From Sinomicrobium soli (GTDB lineage Bacteria > Bacteroidota > Bacteroidia > Flavobacteriales > Flavobacteriaceae): a stretch of 64,000 nt of DNA. Each line of letters begins with the position of its first letter. The first letter of the stretch is position 1. The notes below the pieces were generated by a model. It was given only the letters and a program-made list of their open reading frames with translations. It was not told where the DNA came from and ran no database searches. The position numbers were made by a program, and so were the translations under genes. Shown in pieces: positions 24,982 through 33,113 of the stretch. The stretch spans positions 1-64,000 of the forward strand of contig NZ_QLNV01000005.1 in assembly GCF_003285545.1 (NCBI RefSeq), written 5' to 3'.

Positions 24982-25033
24982 GCGGCTGAGTGTTTTCCCG
25001 CTTTGAGTCGGGGAATGTATCGAAGCCACCGGC
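24982..25033. repeat. Short hairpin repeat element, copy 2
   Basis: Shares GGCTGAGTG near its start and the end TGTATCGAAGCCACCGG with copy 1 at 5379-5427. The outer arms (GCGGCT / AGCCACCGGC) pair less perfectly here. Confidence 0.55.
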
Positions 25034-25059
25034 TTTAAAACACCCCTCCTCCTTTATAA

Positions 25060-25075
25060 TGTTCCACGTGGAACA
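25060..25075. other. parS-like centromere site 2
   Basis: TGTTCCACGTGGAACA, identical to site 1 over all 16 positions, 103 nt upstream of the mnmG start codon. Confidence 0.82.
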
Positions 25076-25177
25076 ACCAAAGTTCAGGGGGTAAAATGAT
25101 GCCGCTGGCAGAAGGATTCAGGACGGGGTCGTTTAAGGAAATATAGAAAACAGATATAACAGAAAACAAGTTTAGGC

Positions 25178-27049
25178 ATGTTTGACAGCACGTATGATGT
25201 TATTGTGGTAGGAGCGGGCCATGCCGGTTCGGAAGCAGCGGCGGCGGCGGCCAATATGGGGTCCAGGACGTTGCTCATAACGATGAATTTACAGAATATC
25301 GCGCAGATGTCCTGTAACCCCGCCATGGGCGGGATAGCCAAAGGACAGATCGTTCGCGAGATCGATGCCATGGGAGGATATAGCGGTATTGTGACCGACA
25401 GGACCGCCATTCAGTTTAAAATGCTCAACAAGTCGAAAGGTCCGGCCATGTGGAGCCCGAGAGCACAGTCTGACAGGATGCGCTTTGCAGAAGAGTGGAG
25501 GCTGATGCTGGAACAGACCCCCAATCTGGATTTTTATCAGGAAATGGTGTCCGGACTCCTGGTGGAGAACGGGAAAATTACCGGGGTAAAAACATCTCTC
25601 GGCATTGAAATAAAGGCAAAAGCGGTGGTGCTGACCAATGGGACTTTCCTGAACGGACTGATCCATATCGGCGAAAAGCAGTTCGGCGGAGGCCGGGCCG
25701 GGGAGCGGGCCGCTACGGGTATAACGGAAGACCTGATCAATCTCGGTTTTGATGCCGGTAGAATGAAAACGGGAACACCCCCGAGGGTGGATGGAAGATC
25801 GCTGGATTATTCCGTAATGCAGGAACAGCCCGGAGATGATATCCCCGAAAAGTTTTCGTATTCAGACCTCACACGCCCTCTTGAAAAACAACGGTCCTGC
25901 CACATGACCTATACCAGCCCGGAAGTGCACGACCTGCTCCGTGAAGGTTTCGACCGTTCTCCCATGTTCAACGGCAGGATTAAAAGTATAGGCCCGAGAT
26001 ACTGTCCTTCGATAGAGGATAAGATCAATCGTTTTGCCGATAAAGACAGGCACCAGTTGTTTGTGGAGCCGGAGGGGTGGAATACGGTGGAAGTTTATGT
26101 CAACGGTTTTTCGACATCCCTTCCCGAAGAGGTCCAGTTCAAGGCCCTGCGTTCGGTAACGGGATTTGAAAACGTGAAGTTTTTCCGCCCCGGGTATGCC
26201 ATAGAATACGATTATTTTCCGCCCACCCAACTCAGGCATACCCTGGAGACAAAGCTGGTGGAAAACCTGTTTTTTGCCGGGCAGATCAACGGAACTACAG
26301 GATATGAAGAGGCCGCTTCACAGGGGCTTATTGCCGGGATGAATGCACACCTGAAAGTTTTCGGGAAAGATCCTTTTATCCTCAAAAGGAGTGAAGCGTA
26401 TATTGGGGTGCTTATCGACGACCTGATCACCAAGGGCACCGAAGAGCCGTACCGGATGTTTACGTCGAGGGCGGAATACCGGACCCTCTTGCGACAGGAT
26501 AATGCCGATTTCAGGCTTACCCCGAGATCTCATGCTGTCGGACTGGCCTCCGGGGAACGGTTGCGCCGTATGGAAAAAAAGAAGGATAATGCCGACGCCT
26601 TTATTCACTTTTTCAGGGAGACCAGTGTAGACCCTTCGGAAATGAACCCGGTATTGGAAGAGAAAAAATCCTCACTGATGAAACAGTCCGATAAAATGTA
26701 CAAGGTGTTTTCACGACCGAATATTACGATGGACGACATGATGAAAATAGGGGAGGTAAGGCAGTATGCGGAGCACCATCAACTGGATAAAGAAGTGCTG
26801 GAACAAACCGAGATACAGGTAAAATATTCCGGGTATATTGAGAAGGAAAAGAACAATGCGGATAAACTGAACAGGCTGGAAGACATCGCCATTCCGTCCG
26901 GTTTTGATTACGACAAGCTGAAATCCCTTTCTTTTGAGGCAAGGGAAAAGCTGAAGCATATCCGCCCGGCCACACTTTCACAGGCGTCGCGTATCAGCGG
27001 TGTGTCGCCCAGCGATATCAGTGTAATGCTGGTGTATATGGGGAGGTAA
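25178..27049 (+). CDS. mnmG: tRNA uridine-5-carboxymethylaminomethyl modification enzyme MnmG
   Basis: A 623-aa FAD protein (GidA) that with GTPase MnmE installs cmnm5U at the wobble position 34 of certain tRNAs. The N-terminal VIVVGAGHAGSEAAAAAANMG is the FAD-binding Rossmann motif. MSCNPAMGGIAKGQIVREIDAMGG and GRMKTGTPPRVDGRSLD are conserved GidA blocks. GQINGTTGYEEAASQGLIAGMNA binds the FAD pyrophosphate. RAEYRTLLRQDNADFRLT leads into the C-terminal helical domain (about 460-623), ending with RPATLSQASRISGVSPSDISVML. Length is standard. It lies between two parS-like sites, in keeping with the frequent position of gidA near origins. Confidence 0.97.
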   Translation: MFDSTYDVIVVGAGHAGSEAAAAAANMGSRTLLITMNLQNIAQMSCNPAMGGIAKGQIVREIDAMGGYSGIVTDRTAIQFKMLNKSKGPAMWSPRAQSDRMRFAEEWRLMLEQTPNLDFYQEMVSGLLVENGKITGVKTSLGIEIKAKAVVLTNGTFLNGLIHIGEKQFGGGRAGERAATGITEDLINLGFDAGRMKTGTPPRVDGRSLDYSVMQEQPGDDIPEKFSYSDLTRPLEKQRSCHMTYTSPEVHDLLREGFDRSPMFNGRIKSIGPRYCPSIEDKINRFADKDRHQLFVEPEGWNTVEVYVNGFSTSLPEEVQFKALRSVTGFENVKFFRPGYAIEYDYFPPTQLRHTLETKLVENLFFAGQINGTTGYEEAASQGLIAGMNAHLKVFGKDPFILKRSEAYIGVLIDDLITKGTEEPYRMFTSRAEYRTLLRQDNADFRLTPRSHAVGLASGERLRRMEKKKDNADAFIHFFRETSVDPSEMNPVLEEKKSSLMKQSDKMYKVFSRPNITMDDMMKIGEVRQYAEHHQLDKEVLEQTEIQVKYSGYIEKEKNNADKLNRLEDIAIPSGFDYDKLKSLSFEAREKLKHIRPATLSQASRISGVSPSDISVMLVYMGR

Positions 27050-27068
27050 AGTGCGGATTTGCAAAAGA

Positions 27069-27084
27069 CGTTCCACGTGAAACA
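27069..27084. other. parS-like centromere site 3
   Basis: CGTTCCACGTGAAACA shares the central TTCCACGTG core and the right half TGAAACA of the canonical parS site, 19 nt past the mnmG stop. It is less symmetric than sites 1 and 2. Confidence 0.72.
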
Positions 27085-27153
27085 TTCCGGTCAATCCGCA
27101 TATATGTTGATCCTGGCTATAACCAGTAACCCGATATGAGTTCAGAATTCAGA

Positions 27154-27198
27154 GTTAAACTACCAACTAAAGAACTACGAACTATAAACCAAAAAAAC
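27154..27198. repeat. Degenerate ACTAAC-type low-complexity tract
   Basis: GTTAAACTACCAACTAAAGA-type tract upstream of the methyltransferase gene. It is the same family as the tract at 3811-3850. Confidence 0.4.
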
Positions 27199-27211
27199 CA
27201 ATTTCCTGTAA

Positions 27212-28078
27212 ATGGATAAGCCAGCAGCTTCACATTACCTGATGTGTAAAGACTATACCGTAAGCGGAGAACTTTTTGCCCTGGTCCGGGATGAAGAACT
27301 ACAGATGTTGAGAACCGTTCCCGCTCCGGCGGAAGACCGGTTGCCGGAATACTACAAAAGCGAAAACTATATTTCCCATACCGACGGAAAGAGAAGCCTT
27401 TTTGAAAAGTGCTATCATATGGTAAAGCGATACGCCCTTAAACAAAAGCTGAAATATATCAACAGGGAAAATCCGGAAAAGGGGAGGTTACTCGATATCG
27501 GTGCGGGCACCGGTGATTTTTTGCTGGTGGCTAAAGCAGACGGATGGCAGGCCGAAGGAATAGAACCCAATACCTCTGCCCGTAAAAGAGCGAAAGAAAA
27601 AGGGATCTCTTTACGGGAGGAGTCGGATGAGGTTTTTATGGAAGACCGGTCGGGAGCATATACCTCCATTACCCTATGGCATGTTCTGGAACACGTGCCC
27701 GATCTGCACCGGCAGATCAGCGAATTGAAAATACTGCTTAAAAGGGAAGGCACCCTTTTTGTGGCCGTACCCAATTTCAGGTCGTACGATGCGGAACACT
27801 ACAAAAGTTTCTGGGCCGCGTATGATGTGCCGAGACATTTATGGCATTTTTCCCCGGAAGCGATAAAAGCCGTTTTTCAACAACACGACATGAAAGTCAT
27901 CCGGCAGATCCCCATGAAATTCGATGCCTTTTACGTAAGCCTTCTTTCTGAAAAATACAAAACCGGGAAAATGAATTTTTTGAAGGCTTTTCGCCTCGGA
28001 TGGCGGTCTAACCGCAAAGCAGCCTCCAGCGGACAATACTCTTCCCTGATTTATGTGATAAAACACGCGAATACTTGA
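27212..28078 (+). CDS. Class I SAM-dependent methyltransferase
   Basis: A 288-aa methyltransferase-like protein. RLLDIGAGTGDFLLVAKADGWQAEGIEPN (from about residue 91) is motif I with its following acidic loop. SITLWHVLEHVPDLHRQISELKILLKREGTLFVAVPNF is the motif IV-VI region characteristic of the Methyltransf_23/11 group. The first ~85 residues (DYTVSGELFALVRDEELQMLRTVPAP...YYKSENYISHTDG) match the N-terminal extension seen in methyltransferases that often act on glycans or lipids. The substrate is unknown. No partner gene is adjacent. The frame begins at ATG 27212. Confidence 0.85.
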   Translation: MDKPAASHYLMCKDYTVSGELFALVRDEELQMLRTVPAPAEDRLPEYYKSENYISHTDGKRSLFEKCYHMVKRYALKQKLKYINRENPEKGRLLDIGAGTGDFLLVAKADGWQAEGIEPNTSARKRAKEKGISLREESDEVFMEDRSGAYTSITLWHVLEHVPDLHRQISELKILLKREGTLFVAVPNFRSYDAEHYKSFWAAYDVPRHLWHFSPEAIKAVFQQHDMKVIRQIPMKFDAFYVSLLSEKYKTGKMNFLKAFRLGWRSNRKAASSGQYSSLIYVIKHANT

Positions 28079-28258
28079 AATAAGAGGATTTAAGCTGCTT
28101 TCAGCCGACATGGGGCGCAATGATGTGCCGAAAAACCAAAACACGCGGAAAACGGCTGTAAACAAGCGGGTTTTGATTGCGTTTTATTATTGAATTCGGG
28201 TTGTTTATAAGAAAAAACTATAGTCTTAAAATGGTCCTCCTGTGTTTGTAGTGGCTTT

Positions 28259-28398
28259 GTCATTCCGACGGTAGTGCCTGTCCCGACCTTTCCCGATGCT
28301 CGGGACAAGTTAGTCGGGGAGGAATCTCCGGGCTCTCCGTTATACTGTTGAAGTTTCTTTGCTCTTGGGTGGAGATTCTTCCCTTTGGTCTGAATGAC
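28259..28398. repeat. Dispersed inverted-repeat element, copy 2
   Basis: Starts GTCATTCCGAC and ends TGAATGAC, with inner arms GGAATCTCC and GGAGATTC. It aligns with copy 1 at 15201-15295 including the middle CTGTTGAAG...CTTTG. It carries about 45 extra nt near its left end, containing its own inverted repeat TGTCCCGA/TCGGGACA. A partial unit, GTCATCCCGAGTGTAGTCGA, follows at 28408. Confidence 0.65.
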
Positions 28399-28534
28399 AT
28401 CGATCTTGTCATCCCGAGTGTAGTCGAGTGATCTCCATTCTTTCCATGATGTGATTGAAGTGTCTTTTACCAAAATACCGAAAAGCACCCTCAAAAATAA
28501 AATGGAGGAAAACAGCCTGTCTGGAAAACTTTTC

Positions 28535-28543
28535 TATTTTTGC
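28535..28543 (+). promoter_or_regulatory. Bacteroidota -7 promoter element of the OmpH-like gene
   Basis: TATTTTTGC, an exact TAnnTTTGC match, 21 nt before the start codon at 28565. Confidence 0.6.
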
Positions 28544-28564
28544 GTGTAAACAAATTTTAAACCG

Positions 28565-29080
28565 ATGAAGAAAATTGTTATAGCCGCGGTGGCTTTGTTC
28601 GGATTGTTTTCCTGCCAGCAGGATAAGATCGCTTTTATAGACAACACCAGGCTCATTAATGACTACCAGGAAAAGAAGGATATAGAGGCCAAATTCAAGT
28701 CGAAGCTCGAGGTTTTCGAAAAGAAGACCGACAGCCTTTCCAGGGCATTACAGACCGAAGCCCAGGCCTTTCAGAGCGAAGCCTCTAAAATGTCGCAGGG
28801 CAAGGCCCAGGAAAAGTACGAACAACTGATGCAGAGAAGGCAGCAGATACAGCAGGAAGTACAGCAGGAAGAGATGCAGCTGCAACAGGAAAGCCAGGGA
28901 GAGATCGATTCCCTGATCAAGAAGGTCCGGGAGTTTGTAAAAGATTACGGTAAAGACAACGGTTATACCTATATCCTGGGATCTAATGACGCCGGAAGTG
29001 TCCTTTATGGCGTTGAAGAAAAGGACCTTACGGACGAACTGCTGAAAGCCCTTAATGACAACTATTCAGAAAAGAAGTAA
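28565..29080 (+). CDS. OmpH/Skp-family lipoprotein
   Basis: A 171-aa protein. MKKIVIAAVALFGLFSC is a lipoprotein signal with the lipidated Cys17. The mature part is of the OmpH/Skp periplasmic chaperone type: IAFIDNTRLINDYQEKKDIEAKFKSKLEVFEKKTDSL, then an extended Gln/Glu-rich coiled coil (about 55-120, QLMQRRQQIQQEVQQEEMQLQQESQ), then the closing VKDYGKDNGYTYILGSNDAGSVLY strand motif. Skp-like proteins hold unfolded outer-membrane proteins in a three-armed trimer. Being lipidated rather than soluble, it may act tethered to a membrane. It is a single gene with its own promoter and terminator. Confidence 0.88.
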   Translation: MKKIVIAAVALFGLFSCQQDKIAFIDNTRLINDYQEKKDIEAKFKSKLEVFEKKTDSLSRALQTEAQAFQSEASKMSQGKAQEKYEQLMQRRQQIQQEVQQEEMQLQQESQGEIDSLIKKVREFVKDYGKDNGYTYILGSNDAGSVLYGVEEKDLTDELLKALNDNYSEKK

Positions 29081-29107
29081 TTGTCTGTAAAACAGTCTTT
29101 TATATAC

Positions 29108-29140
29108 AAAACCCGGTTGCAAGAACCGGGTTTTCTTTTT
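29108..29140 (+). terminator. Terminator of the OmpH-like gene
   Basis: A perfect 11-bp stem (AAAACCCGGTT at 29108-29118 with 29124-29134), 5-nt loop, followed by CTTTTT. It lies between convergent genes and may also stop transcription from the minus-strand glycosidase gene. Confidence 0.85.
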
Positions 29141-29178
29141 GAAGCACTTCGGTGGGGAAGGCAGGCCGTATAAGGAGC

Positions 29179-30339
29179 TTAGTTTCCGGGCCTGTACGTA
29201 TTGACCAGGGTAATAAAATCCTTATGACACAGCGGGTTCTCCGACACCGAGCCATCGGCTGCGGGCAGAAGGGATTTCTGGCAGAAGATGGGATTGATAA
29301 ACCAGGCGGGGGAATCGGCAGTCATGTTTTCCGGGCAGCTTTGCTGAAACAGGGGATAGGTGGCCAGGACCACCCCGTATTTTTCAAAGCGGTCGAAATA
29401 GATATTCAGATAATGCTGCGGATACCAGCTCCGGGTGGCAAAGAGGGCTTCCCATTCTTCGGGGCTTACGCCATTCGTATTGGCATGGCCGAACCACTGG
29501 TACAGCTTCCAGTCGGGGTCGCGGTCGTATTTGCGGGCAAATGCCCTGCCTTTGGCATTGACATTGAGAGGTTCAGACAGCATCGACCTGTACAGGCGGT
29601 GCAATGAAAATTCCGGGACAATAATCGGTTTGTTTTTTACAATACTCCGGGCATACCGGAAAGCCTGGTCTATTTCCAGGGTATCGGCAATGTGAAGGTG
29701 CAGTGATAGCCCGGTGATATCGTCGTTTTCGTGTGTGTATTCCAGAAGGGCATTTACGGCCTCGTTTTCCTGGAAACGCTCTTCAAAAAGAGCGGGAAAC
29801 GAACCGATATATATCCCGGGCAAGGGGTTTCCGCGTTTCCTGAAATAGGGGAGTACCACCTTGTATAACAGGCGGTCGGTAAAGCGCACCAGGGGAATAT
29901 TTCCGTGGTCATCCCTGCGCATATCCTTTTCCAGGGTTTCCAGGTTCGGTTCGTTGCCCAGTTTAAAGAGATCGACATGGGGCCCTACGACTTCCAGTAT
30001 ACTTGTCGCCATGTCGAAAAGTTCCTTTTCCCGTGCGGAACCCGGCCGGGGAATGGTTTCCCCGTGACTGGCAAAATCCCAGCGAAACCCGAAGGCTACC
30101 TGGTAACCGCGCCGGCCCGCTTCGACAACTTTTGAAAGCCCCGGATCATTTTTTACCTTTAGTTTTCCATCAGCATAATCCAGAATTCTCGGGGTGGTCC
30201 TCACCCAGTCTACCCCGGCTTTTTCGAGATATCCGAAATCGATGATCTCCGGGTTGTGATTAAAGTTGGACCCGAGTTCCTGTGCCGGCAGATAGGCCAT
30301 ACACAGGAACATGACGATTACTGAAACAGTGTTTTTCAT
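29179..30339 (-). CDS. Clan GH-A-like glycoside hydrolase, family unassigned
   Basis: A 386-aa secreted TIM-barrel-like protein. MKNTVSVIVMFLCMAYLPAQ is a Sec signal peptide. The start is ATG 30339; an in-frame extension to 30399 would overlap the GH43 gene. VDLFKLGNEPNLE (Glu130) is the clan GH-A Asn-Glu-Pro acid/base motif at the end of strand 4. NKPIIVPEFSLHR (Glu243) is a plausible nucleophile at the end of strand 7. GYQVAFGFRWDFASHGETIP and IYIGSFPALFEE fit barrel strands. I cannot assign it to a CAZy family. It is the last gene of the polysaccharide locus, 10 nt after GH43, so it probably acts on the same glycan. Confidence 0.68.
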   Translation of the reverse strand: MKNTVSVIVMFLCMAYLPAQELGSNFNHNPEIIDFGYLEKAGVDWVRTTPRILDYADGKLKVKNDPGLSKVVEAGRRGYQVAFGFRWDFASHGETIPRPGSAREKELFDMATSILEVVGPHVDLFKLGNEPNLETLEKDMRRDDHGNIPLVRFTDRLLYKVVLPYFRKRGNPLPGIYIGSFPALFEERFQENEAVNALLEYTHENDDITGLSLHLHIADTLEIDQAFRYARSIVKNKPIIVPEFSLHRLYRSMLSEPLNVNAKGRAFARKYDRDPDWKLYQWFGHANTNGVSPEEWEALFATRSWYPQHYLNIYFDRFEKYGVVLATYPLFQQSCPENMTADSPAWFINPIFCQKSLLPAADGSVSENPLCHKDFITLVNTYRPGN

Positions 30340-30349
30340 GATTTTCGGT

Positions 30350-31474
30350 TTAATAATCATATTTAAAAAGTGCTCCGGCTTCGGGCCAGCCGTCTTCATC
30401 CGTACCTAACCTTTGTATTCCCATTCTGATCCCGTTACGTGCAGGAGGATTCTTTAACCAGTAGGAATAGCTCACCCAGTCAGGATGTGTACCGTCGAGT
30501 TTATCTCCGTATATGAGACCGACATGCCCCGGGGCGATACGGGTACTTTCGTCCCACTCAAAGGTTTGTTGATTAGACAGGAAAACCGTTCCGCCTCCGT
30601 CATACATGCTGTTTCCCTCTTTGTCCAGATAGGGGCCCCGGATATCCTGAGACCAGCCCATCTTGACTTCATAAGTGGCGTTTTCTCCATTTGCGATGGA
30701 GTTGCCCGTACCCCAGTTGACAAAGAGCCAGAAGCCTTCCTCTCCGTTTTTTGTACCTGGATACAGTGCAGGAGCCTCAATGGCATTCCGGAAGGTATTT
30801 TCCTTTCTGGCCAGATCCGAGATCTCCGTGATCCCCGGGTGCATTTTTCCGTCTTCGCCCAGCCGTATGAGTTTTATACCGCCGAAATGGGAGCCGAATG
30901 TTAAAAACCACGCACCGTCAGGCCGTTGTACGGGACAGGGGTCGAGTGCATTGAAGCCGTCCACACCCTCTATCGAGGAGATGACAATGCCCTGATCTAT
31001 CCATCCGTATTCAGGGTTGTCGGGGTTAAGGGTCTTATTGGTAGCCAGCCCGATGGCTGAAGTGGAACTTCCCAGTTTGGACACGCAGTAATACATGCGG
31101 TATTCTGACGATTTTTCGTCGAATACCACATCCGGGGCCCAGGCGATATTTATCGGACTGTACCCGGCCCACCACGCGGGGCGTTCCGGGAAAACATCGG
31201 GCCCTGTATTCCACTGTCCGGAGGACAGGGAGGAGGCCCATATCATCCTGATCCCTCCCCCGGTGGCATAGCAGAAGATTTTTCCGTCCGACCTTATCAG
31301 TCGGGAGGTGTCTTTTAATCCGGTAATACCCGTCATTTCAGGTGCGGGGTCCTGCTGTTCCTGTTCTTCTTCCGGCACCGGAGGTGCCTGTTCATCACTG
31401 CTTTTGCATGACAGGGACAGTAAGAACAGGAATGTAAAAGGGATAAATTGTCGGGAAAAGAAATATGGTTTCAT
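30350..31474 (-). CDS. GH43-like lipoprotein glycoside hydrolase
   Basis: A 374-aa lipoprotein. The signal FTFLFLLSLSC (Cys at about residue 23) is followed by an acidic Pro/Glu/Gln linker (PPVPEEEQEQQDPAP). It then has a five-bladed-propeller GH43-like domain: LKDTSRLIRSDGKIFCYATGGG carries the catalytic base Asp (HDPS-type motif), NIAWAPDVVFDE the pKa-modulating Asp, and RNAIEAPALYP the general acid Glu. GH43 enzymes of this type are mostly arabinanases, arabinofuranosidases or xylosidases. The start at ATG 31474 is preferred over an upstream in-frame codon at 31513, as it begins the signal peptide. Lipidation suggests an outer-membrane location next to the SusC/D complex. Confidence 0.83.
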   Translation of the reverse strand: MKPYFFSRQFIPFTFLFLLSLSCKSSDEQAPPVPEEEQEQQDPAPEMTGITGLKDTSRLIRSDGKIFCYATGGGIRMIWASSLSSGQWNTGPDVFPERPAWWAGYSPINIAWAPDVVFDEKSSEYRMYYCVSKLGSSTSAIGLATNKTLNPDNPEYGWIDQGIVISSIEGVDGFNALDPCPVQRPDGAWFLTFGSHFGGIKLIRLGEDGKMHPGITEISDLARKENTFRNAIEAPALYPGTKNGEEGFWLFVNWGTGNSIANGENATYEVKMGWSQDIRGPYLDKEGNSMYDGGGTVFLSNQQTFEWDESTRIAPGHVGLIYGDKLDGTHPDWVSYSYWLKNPPARNGIRMGIQRLGTDEDGWPEAGALFKYDY

Positions 31475-31652
31475 TATATAGTTTTTTAGTTCTTGGTTGC
31501 AGGTTTCAATCATAACTGGTTACAGGTTACAAGTTGCAGGTTTGAATCAAACTTCGAGCTTCCGACTTCGGACTCCCGACTTCCTGCCATTTCGTCGTTT
31601 GCAAACTAACGTTATATTTGCTTTTCTTAGGACAAACCGGCCTCAGATATTC
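31475..31652. other. SusD-GH43 gap with low-complexity tract
   Basis: 178 nt without a gene. 31481-31580 is a degenerate GGTTACAGG/GACTTCGGACT tract, the reverse-orientation relative of the ACTAAC tracts. TATATTTGC on the plus strand (31613-31621) is an exact promoter -7 element pointing into the SusD 3' end. On the minus strand TTAGTTTGC (complement of 31601-31609) is a one-mismatch element that could serve GH43. Confidence 0.4.
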
Positions 31653-33104
31653 TTATCTAAGGGCCGGGTTGGCATTTACTTCTTTTTGCGGATAAGGGAA
31701 AACGACCTGGTCTTCCCGGGCATTCAGCCCCCTGTTACGCGCGTATTCGATAAATTTGTCATGCCTTACGAGGTCTTCCCTCCGTTTTCCTTCCGTATAG
31801 AATTCCCAGCCCCTTTCCTGAAGGATGATATCCCTGAACTCACTCTTATCGCCAATTTCGCTCATGAAGTAGGGATCATCGATAGAACGGGTCCTTACCT
31901 CGTTCACCAGGGCGAGGGCTTCCTGGGTTGGCCCGTTAATCTCATTGATCGCTTCGGCCCTGCACAATAGTATATCGGCATACCTGATATAGGGAAAATC
32001 ACTACCAGCAAAATTACCTGTCTGATCGTTATCCCAGTATTTCAGGCTTCTTGAATTGTCGGGGGTCCCCCTGAGATTTACCGTATTACCGGCCCTGTTC
32101 TCATAGGTTTCGATTACCGCGTCCTTGCGGTCGTCCTCCGGATCAAAGGAGTCGGTAAAACCGTCCCTCAGGCTAAACTGGGTAGGCCAGTTTGCCATCG
32201 AAGGAGTCCATTCAAATTCGGGAACGGTGGGGGTGCTTTTAAAACCCGGGGGAAAGGCTCCGTTCTGGTATTGTAACCCGAAACCCTGTTCGTTTTTATA
32301 GGAATATGTTACGATAATCTCCCTGTTCCCTTCATTGTCGATAAAAAATATCGATCGATAGTCCGGGCTCAGTTCATAATAGTTAAGCCCTATCAGTGAA
32401 TCTGTAGCTTCAATGACTTTTTCCCATTGCCTTGTTCCCATCAGGAATTTTGTCAGCACGGCATAGGCATGTCCTTTGGTGGCCCTGCCTTGCTGGTTCT
32501 GTGTGTCAGGGCGTGGCAGGTCGACGGCGGCTTCCCGGAGTTCGGTTTCGATAAAGGAATAAAATTCTTCCTCCCCCGGCAGGGGCAGTTCCTGGGGCTG
32601 TACTTCCAGGTCGGAGGTGGTTCGCAGGGGCACCAGGCCGAAGTCTCTGAACAGTTTTACGTATTGTGCCGCCCTGAGATACCGGGCCTCTGCGGTAAAT
32701 AACCGCTCATCACTTTCGGAGAGCGGCGGCTCCTCGATTTTTTCGAGTACGATATTGGCATCCCTGATGGCCTGGTACCGGCGCAGCCAGAAAGCATTCT
32801 CCAGAATGGGGTCTGAGGCATCCCAGTTAAAGTCCAGGAAAGGCTTCATTTCCCGTTCCACCGCACCTATTCTTACGTAGGATATATCTGTGGTCACCTC
32901 GTTGATCAGAATTTCGTTCTTAACCATCCCGGTAGCCAGCTTGTCAAATTCATAACCGGAAAGCAATACGGCTTCCAGACCTTCCTTAGATTGAAAGAGA
33001 CCTTCGGGCTCGAATTCGTCTACCGGAGGCATGTCCAGTTCGGCCTCACAGGAAAACAGTGTAAGAACCCCCAGTATGAAAGTAAGTTTTTTTATTGTTT
33101 TCAT
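31653..33104 (-). CDS. SusD/RagB-family outer-membrane glycan-binding lipoprotein
   Basis: A 483-aa SusD-like protein. MKTIKKLTFILGVLTLFSC is a lipoprotein signal (Cys19), and the following EAELDMPP is a typical short acidic start. RYLRAAQYVKLFRDFGLVPL and GHAYAVLTKFLMGTRQWEKVIEATDSLI are tetratricopeptide-like helices of the fold. The C-terminal SusD_RagB motif includes YPYIRYADILLCRAEAINEING, ILQERGWEFYTEGKRREDLVRHDKFIEYA and a late VVFPYPQKEVNANP. It caps the SusC barrel and binds the oligosaccharide. It begins 9 nt after the susC stop, in the standard C-D order. Confidence 0.95.
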   Translation of the reverse strand: MKTIKKLTFILGVLTLFSCEAELDMPPVDEFEPEGLFQSKEGLEAVLLSGYEFDKLATGMVKNEILINEVTTDISYVRIGAVEREMKPFLDFNWDASDPILENAFWLRRYQAIRDANIVLEKIEEPPLSESDERLFTAEARYLRAAQYVKLFRDFGLVPLRTTSDLEVQPQELPLPGEEEFYSFIETELREAAVDLPRPDTQNQQGRATKGHAYAVLTKFLMGTRQWEKVIEATDSLIGLNYYELSPDYRSIFFIDNEGNREIIVTYSYKNEQGFGLQYQNGAFPPGFKSTPTVPEFEWTPSMANWPTQFSLRDGFTDSFDPEDDRKDAVIETYENRAGNTVNLRGTPDNSRSLKYWDNDQTGNFAGSDFPYIRYADILLCRAEAINEINGPTQEALALVNEVRTRSIDDPYFMSEIGDKSEFRDIILQERGWEFYTEGKRREDLVRHDKFIEYARNRGLNAREDQVVFPYPQKEVNANPALR

Positions 33105-33113
33105 AATTGTGTT

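Larger units (their letters stand above)
24865..25177. other. ybeY-mnmG intergenic region
   Basis: 313 nt without a credible gene. It contains the second hairpin repeat element (24982-25033), the second parS-like site (25060-25075) and a small GCCTGT/ACAGGC inverted repeat near 24897-24914. No TAnnTTTGC promoter element is obvious before mnmG. Confidence 0.6.
28079..28564. other. Repeat-bearing intergenic region
   Basis: About 490 nt without a credible gene. 28079-28258 shows nothing recognisable. 28259-28436 is repeat DNA (see separate entry). The last 30 nt carry the promoter of the OmpH-like gene. A 134-codon minus-strand frame through the repeat is rejected as fortuitous. Confidence 0.6.

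Noticed and set aside
27680-27690. A CACGTG core in the methyltransferase gene as a further parS site
   Set aside because: Only the six central bases match; the flanks (GGAACACGTGCCCG) do not fit the 16-bp palindrome.
28090-28494. A 134-codon minus-strand open frame in the gap before the OmpH-like gene
   Set aside because: It crosses the dispersed inverted-repeat element and has no protein features.
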